Below the pieces are notes generated by a model, which saw only the letters and a list, made by a program, of their open reading frames with translations, did no database searches and was not told where the DNA came from. 15,473 nucleotides of DNA from Bacteroides sp. CAG:927 (GTDB lineage Bacteria; Bacteroidota; Bacteroidia; Bacteroidales; Muribaculaceae), in NCBI GenBank assembly GCA_000431155.1, contig HF985651.1, forward strand, positions 69,594-85,066. The letters run 5' to 3'. Each line of letters opens with the position of its first letter. Position 1 is the first letter of the stretch. Both the position numbers and the translations under genes were made by a program. Positions 1 through 5,329 of the stretch are shown here, one piece after another.

Positions 1-37
1 TATATGTCCGCTCGCTGTATTATATGGTCTGTATATG

Positions 38-934
38 TTATTGGCGTGCTTTGGATATAGTGACCAGATATACACCTGTGAAGATAAGGAGCACCGCTAT
101 GGTTTTTAAAACCGTGAAGTGGTCAAATCCCATGTAGATACCGATAGCTGTAGCCACAATTGGTTGCAGATAGTTGTACATACCTACTATGGTTGGACGC
201 AGATTCTTTTGGCCTATCATCACGCATATATAAGCTACAAATGTGCCTCCAACCACTATAAAGGAGATTCCTGCCCACGTAGCCGTGTTTATGCTCGCCC
301 ACGGGGCTGCAAGTACGGTGGGGATGCTCGGAATGGATAAAATGAGCGTTGCGAACAGAAACATCCATTTCATGAGTGTGATAAGTGAATAACGGCGAAT
401 AAAGTTGCGGTAGAGGGTCAGATAGAGGGCATAGCTTAGTTGTGCGGTGAGCACGAGTATGTCGCCTAACAGCGGATTGTTTCCAGTGGCTTGCGTACCG
501 AGATTGCCGCTCACAAGCATTATTGCTCCTGATGCTCCAAGGAGTATGCCTCCGGCTTTTTTCCATGTGATGGGTTCCTCGAGTATGAGGGCCGCAAGTA
601 CCATTACCCACATCGGCATTGTGGTGGTGATTATGGATGCTTCGCCCGGCGAGGACAGGCCCACACCGAATATGAAACATCCCTGATTGAACAGTATGCC
701 AAGGCATGCGGCTCCCGCAAGACGGAGCAGGTCTCCGGGCGGAACCTTTTCGTATGGTGTGAACAGTGAGGTGAACCAGAACAGGATCGCTGCACCCGCT
801 ATGCGCATATCCGTGAGTAGGAGAGGAGTCACGGTTCCCGCTGTGAGCACGACCTTTGCTGCAGGAGACATCAATCCCCACATCGCATTGGCGGCTATCA
901 TTGCCAGATGCCCTTTGGGTTTGAAATCGCTCAT
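38..934 (-). CDS. EamA/DMT-family permease (drug/metabolite transporter superfamily)
   Basis: A 298-residue inner-membrane protein made almost entirely of hydrophobic segments, consistent with ten transmembrane helices in two tandem EamA halves (about residues 10-143 and 155-293). The family exports or exchanges small metabolites such as amino acids or nucleotide breakdown products; the substrate cannot be read from the sequence. Family-like features are the N-terminal NAMWGLMSPAAK stretch, GEASIITTTMPMWV near the end of the first half and the GGTFVAYICVMIG and YNYLQPIVATAIG stretches in the second. The start at 934 is the first ATG and the length is normal for the family. It lies 95 bases downstream of rpsO on the same strand. 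No TAnnTTTG box is visible in that gap, so it may be read from the rpsO promoter past the hairpin at 964-994. Family confident, substrate unknown. Confidence 0.9.
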   Translation of the reverse strand: MSDFKPKGHLAMIAANAMWGLMSPAAKVVLTAGTVTPLLLTDMRIAGAAILFWFTSLFTPYEKVPPGDLLRLAGAACLGILFNQGCFIFGVGLSSPGEASIITTTMPMWVMVLAALILEEPITWKKAGGILLGASGAIMLVSGNLGTQATGNNPLLGDILVLTAQLSYALYLTLYRNFIRRYSLITLMKWMFLFATLILSIPSIPTVLAAPWASINTATWAGISFIVVGGTFVAYICVMIGQKNLRPTIVGMYNYLQPIVATAIGIYMGFDHFTVLKTIAVLLIFTGVYLVTISKARQ

Positions 935-963
935 ATGGCTGAACTTTTAGTTATTTAATGCAG

Positions 964-994
964 CGAAGCCGCATCCTGATGAGGAGCGGCTTCG
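964..994 (-). terminator. Compound hairpin between rpsO and the DMT permease gene
   Basis: A perfect 9-bp stem (964-972 with 986-994) is capped, after one unpaired A, by a second 4-bp stem (974-977 with 982-985) and a 4-base loop. It lies about 36 bases past the rpsO stop in the direction of rpsO transcription, where a terminator or 3'-end-protecting hairpin is expected. The minus-strand sequence after the stem is AT-rich but has no clean U-run, so it may end or process transcripts only partly. Confidence 0.55.
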
Positions 995-1029
995 GTGTGT
1001 AATCGTCAAGTAGAGATTCCCGTGGGGAA

Positions 1030-1305
1030 TTACTTTCTGATACCAAGCTCTTTCTGAGCAATGATGGCACGATAGCGGTTGATGTCCTTCTTCACGAGGT
1101 AATCGAGAAGACGACGACGCTTACCTACCAACGCCTTAAGAGCACGAGCTGTGGTATAATCTTTGTGATTTGACTTGAGGTGCTCAGTCAAATGAGCAAT
1201 ACGGACTGAGAATAATGCAATCTGTGCTTCGGGTGAGCCAGTGTCAGTCTTGCTCTTACCGTATTTCTCAAAGATTTCTACTTTTTCGTCAGAATTCAAA
1301 TGCAT
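1030..1305 (-). CDS. rpsO: 30S ribosomal protein S15
   Basis: A 91-residue protein matching S15 along its length; the family is usually about 89 residues. Visible features are the KTDTGSPEAQIALFS segment near residues 19-33 and the HLKSNHKDY...LVGKRRRLLDYL signature (about residues 42-70) with its conserved His and Asp. S15 is a primary binder of the 16S rRNA central domain and starts assembly of the small-subunit platform. The gene has its own promoter (-7 TACCTTTG at 1387-1380) and a leader of about 70 bases starting with a stable hairpin, which suggests autogenous control as known for S15 in other phyla; that step is inference. It sits downstream of bamD-rpoZ and upstream of a permease gene, all on the minus strand. 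Confidence 0.98.
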   Translation of the reverse strand: MHLNSDEKVEIFEKYGKSKTDTGSPEAQIALFSVRIAHLTEHLKSNHKDYTTARALKALVGKRRRLLDYLVKKDINRYRAIIAQKELGIRK

Positions 1306-1346
1306 TCTTGGAAAATTTTAAGGTGTTAATAATGAATTATATAAGA

Positions 1347-1375
1347 GCTAAATTTCGGATTGCTCCGATTTTAGC
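1347..1375 (-). promoter_or_regulatory. 5' leader hairpin of rpsO mRNA
   Basis: In RNA sense the stretch folds into a 6-bp outer stem (GCUAAA/UUUAGC), a small internal loop (one base against two), a 5-bp inner stem (UCGGA/UCCGA) and a GCAA tetraloop of the stable GNRA class. It begins within a few bases of the predicted transcription start, so it would form the extreme 5' end of the rpsO mRNA. It could protect the transcript or be part of an S15 binding site; the sequence alone does not decide. Confidence 0.55.
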
Positions 1376-1379
1376 GCCA

Positions 1380-1410
1380 CAAAGGTAGCCATAAACTGTG
1401 ACATTGCCAA
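1380..1410 (-). promoter_or_regulatory. Bacteroidota-type promoter for rpsO
   Basis: The minus strand carries TACCTTTG at 1387-1380, matching the Bacteroidota -7 consensus TAnnTTTG, with TTG at 1410-1408 and a 20-base spacer, close to the usual -33 spacing. The -33 element lies inside a short inverted repeat (1406-1419). Predicted start of transcription is near 1375. Confidence 0.75.
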
Positions 1411-1431
1411 GCTTTTGGCCGAAAAATTGGT

Positions 1432-1770
1432 TTATTCGGCGTCGTTGTTGCGCTCTTTGGCAGGATTGCGGAAATGAATTTTGTGATCCACATATTCCTG
1501 TGCAGCAATGAGGGTAGGCTTGGGCAGCTTCTCGTAATAGCGCGAAATCTCAATCTGCTCGCGGTTTTCCGACACTTCTTCAAGATTGTCGTTGAGTGAG
1601 GCAAACTCTTGGAGCTTTTTCTCAAGGTCATGCTTCATTTCTGCGGAAATCTGATTGGCGCGTTTGGCAATAATGCTCACGGTTTCATACACGTTGCCGG
1701 TGTCGCTTGACAGTTCTATCATGTCGCGAGTCACGGTGTTGAGCGGAGCGTTTGTTTTCTTGTAGTCCAT
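1432..1770 (-). CDS. rpoZ: DNA-directed RNA polymerase omega subunit, Bacteroidota type
   Basis: A 112-residue protein that resembles the Bacteroidota omega (Rpb6-like) subunit, beginning MDYKKTNAP with TVTRDMIELSSDTGNVYETV, then IIAKRANQISAEMK (about residues 35-48). The latter corresponds to the 'AKRAxQI' helix by which omega clamps the C-terminal tail of beta-prime. It would act in the core polymerase as an assembly factor. The middle (residues 48-75) is Glu/Lys-rich and probably helical. It starts 30 bases after the bamD stop on the same strand, with an AT-rich gap and no clear promoter, so the two are probably cotranscribed. Assignment rests on remembered family sequence; in some annotations these proteins are called hypothetical. 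Confidence 0.82.
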   Translation of the reverse strand: MDYKKTNAPLNTVTRDMIELSSDTGNVYETVSIIAKRANQISAEMKHDLEKKLQEFASLNDNLEEVSENREQIEISRYYEKLPKPTLIAAQEYVDHKIHFRNPAKERNNDAE

Positions 1771-1800
1771 ATTTATATATAGAATAATGTATTTTTTTAT

Positions 1801-2607
1801 TTATTCGGTAGCGTAGTTCTGGGCTATTTTGAGGATATTGTCGGCCTCCTTGCGGTTAGGGCTGTCGGGATAGTTGTTGATGAATGAATAATACTCATCA
1901 ATAACATCACGAAAACGGGATGCCTTTTTCTCGTCCACGCTCTGGGCGGCCTCCTGATAGCGCGCTTTGAGCACGAGCAATTCCAAATCCTCTTTATAGC
2001 GTGAATAGGGATAATTCTTGATGGCGTTTTTGGCCACTATTATTGCTGACTCGTAGTTGTTGCCCATATAATTGCCGAGATTGTAGTAGAGCTGGGCATT
2101 TTGCAGCTCCTTGAGGGTGAGTTTGTCCTGAAGCTCAAATATGGCGTTTTGGGCAATGCTTACTTTGTCGCTCTTGGGAAAATAGTCAAGAAATGCCTGA
2201 AGCTCCTCTATGCCGTGCATGGTGTCGCTTTGGTCCAATTGCGGGTCGGGTGAGTCCAGATAGTAGCCGTAACCGCTGTAAAAACGTGCCAGTTCGGTAT
2301 ATTTGCCTCGCGGATAGCGGGTGTAGTAAGTCTTGAAATATGCTCCGGAGTTCACATAATCCTTGTTCTCATAATGGCTGAGTGCCAAGAGATACAGGGC
2401 ATCTTCCGCTTTCTCAGTGCCTTTGAACACCGTGATTACATCCTGTAGCACCGTGGCGGCCTGCACATACTTTTTCTGCTCAAAAGCTCGCTTGGCATAA
2501 TCAAGTTTGTAATCGTAGTCCGTGCTTTTTTGTGCGCGCTGATATTCACCGCATGAACTTAGCGTCAGCGCGGCGAGTAGGGTGATGATTAGGTTTCTGA
2601 TATTCAT
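1801..2607 (-). CDS. bamD: Outer membrane protein assembly factor BamD (TPR lipoprotein)
   Basis: A 268-residue lipoprotein. The N-terminus has a short hydrophobic signal and an LSSC lipobox with the lipidated Cys at about residue 19; the rest is helical TPR-like repeats (ALYLLALSHYENKDYVNSGAYF, IVAKNAIKNYPYSRYKEDL and similar) as in BamD/ComL/YfiO. BamD partners BamA at the periplasmic face of the outer membrane in beta-barrel insertion. I chose the ATG at 2607: the longer in-frame ATG at 2631 lies inside the predicted -7 box (2636-2629) and would be untranscribed, and the signal peptide is well formed from 2607. Length is near the family norm. It heads a bamD-rpoZ unit and diverges from the regulatory region of the VWA-like gene. 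Confidence 0.93.
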   Translation of the reverse strand: MNIRNLIITLLAALTLSSCGEYQRAQKSTDYDYKLDYAKRAFEQKKYVQAATVLQDVITVFKGTEKAEDALYLLALSHYENKDYVNSGAYFKTYYTRYPRGKYTELARFYSGYGYYLDSPDPQLDQSDTMHGIEELQAFLDYFPKSDKVSIAQNAIFELQDKLTLKELQNAQLYYNLGNYMGNNYESAIIVAKNAIKNYPYSRYKEDLELLVLKARYQEAAQSVDEKKASRFRDVIDEYYSFINNYPDSPNRKEADNILKIAQNYATE

Positions 2608-2628
2608 TGCATACATTATTGCAGAGTG

Positions 2629-2636
2629 CAAAGTTA
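2629..2636 (-). promoter_or_regulatory. Putative -7 box for bamD
   Basis: The minus strand reads TAACTTTG here, matching TAnnTTTG. The predicted start lies near 2624, giving a leader of about 17 bases to the ATG at 2607. A TTTG at 2664-2661 could be a -33 element, but the 24-base spacer is too long, so only the -7 box is supported. Confidence 0.55.
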
Positions 2637-2718
2637 CAAAATTTATTCAATACCGCGCCCCAAATCCCACATAAATAATATCACAATCGTAAAAATCACA
2701 CAAAAACTGAGCTACAAT

Positions 2719-2749
2719 TTTGGAGTTGAGGAAAATATGAGTAGATTTG
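2719..2749 (+). promoter_or_regulatory. Consensus Bacteroidota promoter facing the VWA-like gene
   Basis: TTTG at 2719-2722 and TAGATTTG at 2742-2749 are separated by exactly 19 bases, matching the known -33/-7 arrangement of Bacteroidota housekeeping promoters. Predicted transcription start is about 2753-2756. It is one of the best promoter matches in the window, yet no credible gene starts immediately after it. Confidence 0.75.
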
Positions 2750-2760
2750 CGCATGTATTA

Positions 2761-2792
2761 CGGGATGCTGTAGAGACAGCCCCGGATTTTTT
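2761..2792 (+). terminator. Intrinsic terminator a few bases after the promoter
   Basis: Stem CGGG/CCCG (2761-2764 with 2781-2784), a 2-base AT bulge, stem GCTGT/ACAGC (2767-2771 with 2776-2780), loop AGAG, then a run of six T at 2787-2792. This is a standard Rho-independent terminator on the plus strand. Being about 7 bases after the predicted start, it would release an RNA of about 39 bases unless read through. Confidence 0.7.
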
Positions 2793-2798
2793 CAAAAT

Positions 2799-2815
2799 GG
2801 CGGAATCGTTCCGCC
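2799..2815. repeat. Perfect 7-bp inverted repeat with 3-base loop
   Basis: GGCGGAA / TTCCGCC around a TCG loop, extendable by one T-A pair. It follows the terminator by 6 bases. It could be a second hairpin of the leader RNA or a protein-binding palindrome; there is no U-run after it on the plus strand. Confidence 0.6.
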
Positions 2816-2956
2816 AAAAGGTGTTATTGAAATTTTATCTTCCACATTCGAACTTGGCGGTTAGAATATTCACGAAGATATGATTGCAATGGCACCTGCA
2901 TTGATTGCTATACCTATGCCTTTGAGGCAACGTGTAAGCATATTGGTGTGGGGCTG

Positions 2957-3008
2957 TTGTTTTATCCGTGAATGAGGTACGCCAAGACCTGAATGTGGGA
3001 TAAAACAA
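2957..3008. repeat. 11-bp perfect inverted repeat with 30-base spacer
   Basis: TTGTTTTATCC (2957-2967) is the exact reverse complement of GGATAAAACAA (2998-3008). The spacer contains a smaller AGGT...ACCT inverted repeat, so the region can fold into a two-part hairpin. It ends 77 bases before the start codon of the VWA-like gene. Role unknown: leader structure, operator or remnant of a mobile element end. Confidence 0.6.
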
Positions 3009-3050
3009 GATACATTCCTCACACCTTTATCATTTTAAATTCAAAAGAAA

Positions 3051-3072
3051 GTTGCGTTGAGGGGTGCGCAAC
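3051..3072 (+). repeat. 6-bp inverted repeat just upstream of the VWA-like gene
   Basis: GTTGCG (3051-3056) pairs with CGCAAC (3067-3072); the loop contains GAGGGG, a purine-rich stretch that could be Shine-Dalgarno-like but lies about 21 bases before the ATG at 3086, too far for normal use. The hairpin is followed by an AT-rich stretch with a T-run. Confidence 0.4.
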
Positions 3073-3085
3073 CGATATTTTTGTT

Positions 3086-5212
3086 ATGAAAAAAATTTTT
3101 TTACTCCTCGTGTTGTTAATCACCGCTCTCGCCTCACATGCTGAGTTGTGGACTCCAGTAGGGCAGGTTCAATGGACAGATGGTATTCTCGGTTGCCAAG
3201 ATTCGCGTTGGAATACTTCATGGACAGTGAGTGTAGAACGCTCAAATTCGCGTTCGGGCGTTTTCCGCCTGCAACCATATGCCAATTTTAGACCTTCTAC
3301 TTCTCCAGAGTACAAATATAACAATGTATATGTGTATCTTCATGTGGAAGATACTGAAAAAGTGTATATTGAATACTATAGCTTTTATTATCGCAGTAAT
3401 AGCTACACTGGAAGTTATCATGTGTATCAAAGGTGTGTGGAAAATGGTTTTGATAGCCAATATTATGGAAAGGTCTCCAATAATACGACAGTGGAATTTC
3501 CAATAGGTGCTTTTGCGGTTGATGATTTATCTTCTAGTGCACCTAGGACTTCTCCAACTTCCGATGCTAAGTATTCTTCAAGAGTCCATAAAATAGTATT
3601 TCCGGAAGGAGTCCTTGATTATAAGCCTGTGGTTGACACTTGGGTAAACATAGGTAAAGGTCTTTGGGAAGACCCATGGTTTACTATGGATGATGCTAAA
3701 TATAAGGGTGACATCAATGTTGAAAAAAGTGTTCAGCGTCCGGATGTATATAGATTTAAACCTTACGAGAGTATTGGGTTCGATTATTATGCCTATGTAC
3801 ATACTGAGAATCAGAATAAAGTGTATTTAGAACCGTATAAGGCAACGGGATCAAGTGGCCAAGACTACGTGTTTACTCAGCTATGTGAGGAAAATGAGAA
3901 AAGTCAAAATTTATATGGGAAGATAGAAAATGGTAAAATAACTATTCCTTCACAATATTTTGAAGTGACTTATGGAACAAATACTGGAATCTTGCCATCC
4001 GGTCAAAATTGTGTCATCACACTTCCGAGTGGATATAATGACCCGATAGAAGAAGATAGCGGCGTGTTTATGGGGATTGTGTCGTTTAATGACAAGATTA
4101 CAAACAAACCCATTGCATCCCTTGACGAGAATAATAAAGATAAATTTATGAGCTTTGTCGATGATTTGCAAATGGGCAATGCAACTCTCCTTTATTATGC
4201 GGTGGATCAGGCTATAGATGCTCTTAAGGTTCCCTCTTATCCTAATAATTTGAGCAATGCTGTTTTGGTTACATTCACCGACGGCCTCGACCAAGGTTCG
4301 CTTGCAATGAAACCCGAATACCGTACCTCAAAAGGTTATGCCGCGTACTTGGCTGAGAAGATTTCCGGAACCAAGATTCAAGAAAACCAGCTGCAGGCTT
4401 ATTCAATTGGTTTGAAGAGCGGTGATGTAGCTGATGATGAACTGTTTATGCTTAATTTGGAATCACTTGCCTCGTCTTCTGAAAATGCTTTGTCGGTGAA
4501 TAATATAGCCGAAGTGCAGCAGGAACTTGCAAATATCTATGATAACCTCAATCGTCAAACCACCAAAAGGGTTGTTTCCATAGCTGTGCCCATGATGTCA
4601 CACGGCGACACTTACCGATTTACTCTTGACCGTACTACCGACAATGTCGCTGACTCTAAAATGTGGATTGAGGGCGTGTTTAGTATCGATGATATGTCGC
4701 TGACCAATCTCACCTATCACGGCATGACAAGTGCGTCAGGTTCCAAGGTGGTTGCGGAGCGCGACGGTGTTTATCTGAAATTCACTTTCAATGATTGTCG
4801 CGACAGTGAAGGCAATGTGTTGACAATAGAGAAAGATGATATCGACCAGTGGACCTACATCGCATCGCGTGATGTTTGGCAGCACAATGTGGAGAATGAT
4901 AAAGACGGTAAAATCAATATTGAGGACATCAAGAGTTCTGCAGCCATAATGTTTGCTCTCGACTGCTCAAGTTCTCTTGGCGATTTGTTCCCCGTATTGA
5001 AAGAAACAGCCAAGTCGTTTATCGATCGTTTGGCAGGTGGAAACGGTGACTTTGGTGCCATAGAAGGTGTTGAAGACGATGAATTCACTGCCGATGACCC
5101 CAATGCTGAACCTGTTTACTATAATCTTCAGGGCATGAGAATCAACAATCCGGGCCCCGGATTGTATATATGCCAAAAAGGCTCAAAAGTCACTAAAGTG
5201 CTAATTAAATAA
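3086..5212 (+). CDS. Secreted protein with tandem N-terminal repeats and split VWA-like motifs
   Basis: A 708-residue protein. The start at 3086 gives MKKIFLLLVLLITALASHA, a clean Sec signal peptide cleaved near residue 19; an in-frame ATG at 2993 would bury it. Two related repeats follow: about residues 20-180 (ELWTPVGQVQWTDG) and 184-315 (DTWVNIGKGLWEDP), each rich in Tyr and predicted beta. Residues 327-405 resemble the second half of a VWA domain (GIVSFND, GNATLLYYAVDQA, VLVTFTDGLD); residues 500-600 resemble a beta-rich domain; residues 622-650 carry a DCSSSLG...SFIDRL segment like the first half of a VWA domain. The last 30 residues (YYNLQGMRINNPGPGLYI...KVLIK) resemble a Bacteroidales C-terminal sorting or anchoring tail. 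Codon use is more AT-rich in the first 320 residues. Function unknown; probably surface-exposed binding or adhesion. It is monocistronic, with its own terminator. Confidence 0.85.
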   Translation: MKKIFLLLVLLITALASHAELWTPVGQVQWTDGILGCQDSRWNTSWTVSVERSNSRSGVFRLQPYANFRPSTSPEYKYNNVYVYLHVEDTEKVYIEYYSFYYRSNSYTGSYHVYQRCVENGFDSQYYGKVSNNTTVEFPIGAFAVDDLSSSAPRTSPTSDAKYSSRVHKIVFPEGVLDYKPVVDTWVNIGKGLWEDPWFTMDDAKYKGDINVEKSVQRPDVYRFKPYESIGFDYYAYVHTENQNKVYLEPYKATGSSGQDYVFTQLCEENEKSQNLYGKIENGKITIPSQYFEVTYGTNTGILPSGQNCVITLPSGYNDPIEEDSGVFMGIVSFNDKITNKPIASLDENNKDKFMSFVDDLQMGNATLLYYAVDQAIDALKVPSYPNNLSNAVLVTFTDGLDQGSLAMKPEYRTSKGYAAYLAEKISGTKIQENQLQAYSIGLKSGDVADDELFMLNLESLASSSENALSVNNIAEVQQELANIYDNLNRQTTKRVVSIAVPMMSHGDTYRFTLDRTTDNVADSKMWIEGVFSIDDMSLTNLTYHGMTSASGSKVVAERDGVYLKFTFNDCRDSEGNVLTIEKDDIDQWTYIASRDVWQHNVENDKDGKINIEDIKSSAAIMFALDCSSSLGDLFPVLKETAKSFIDRLAGGNGDFGAIEGVEDDEFTADDPNAEPVYYNLQGMRINNPGPGLYICQKGSKVTKVLIK

Positions 5213-5236
5213 TTTGTGTATAGACCTTGTTTTGTG

Positions 5237-5268
5237 AGCCGGACTCGTGAGGGTCCGGCTTATTTTTT
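5237..5268 (+). terminator. Rho-independent terminator of the VWA-like gene
   Basis: Perfect 8-bp GC-rich stem AGCCGGAC/GTCCGGCT (5237-5244 with 5253-5260), 8-base loop, then TATTTTTT. It begins 24 bases after the stop codon at 5212 and insulates the gene from the downstream promoter. Confidence 0.92.
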
Positions 5269-5288
5269 CAGCGGTGTTGAAAGATTTT

Positions 5289-5320
5289 TTTGGCGAAACG
5301 ATTAAAAAGCCGTACCTTTG
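5289..5320 (+). promoter_or_regulatory. Bacteroidota promoter for the DUF1846 gene, nearly leaderless
   Basis: TTTG at 5289-5292 and TACCTTTG at 5313-5320 with a 20-base spacer. The ATG is at 5330, only 9 bases after the box, so the 5' untranslated region would be about 0-6 bases. Confidence 0.75.
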
Positions 5321-5329
5321 TAATCCGTT

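Larger units (their letters stand above)
2632..3085. other. Intergenic regulatory region between bamD and the VWA-like gene
   Basis: No convincing gene lies in these roughly 450 bases. They hold, in plus orientation, a consensus promoter (2719-2749), an intrinsic terminator (2761-2792) and three further inverted repeats (2799-2815, 2957-3008, 3051-3072). Short open frames exist (for example 2738-2883 and 2880-2975), but they lack recognisable sequence and the promoter box overlaps the beginning of the first. If transcription from 2754 passes the terminator, the whole stretch is a structured leader of about 330 bases for the gene at 3086. Confidence 0.6.

Noticed and set aside
123..881. Open frame of 252 codons on the minus strand within the permease gene
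   Set aside because: Shifted-frame shadow of the EamA permease; the translation is rich in His, Arg and Ser without hydrophobic pattern or motif.
2626..2883. Open frame of 85 codons on the plus strand after the bamD promoter region
   Set aside because: The predicted -7 box at 2742-2749 and the terminator at 2761-2792 lie inside it, an internal ATG at 2738 would be untranscribed, and the translation resembles no family I know.
2880..2975. 31-residue hydrophobic open frame overlapping the previous one by ATGA
   Set aside because: Too short and without a promoter, ribosome binding site or recognisable sequence; the overlap can occur by chance.
2957..3008. Invertible promoter of the Bacteroides phase-variation type
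   Set aside because: The spacer is only 30 bases and contains no promoter boxes, and no invertase gene is in the window; kept only as an unexplained inverted repeat.
3076..3083. TATTTTTG as a promoter box for the VWA-like gene
   Set aside because: It ends two bases before the ATG, so the transcript would start inside the coding region; most likely an AT-rich coincidence.
2993..3085. Upstream in-frame start for the VWA-like protein
   Set aside because: It would place 31 charged residues before a well-formed signal peptide and would cross two inverted repeats of the leader; the ATG at 3086 is better.
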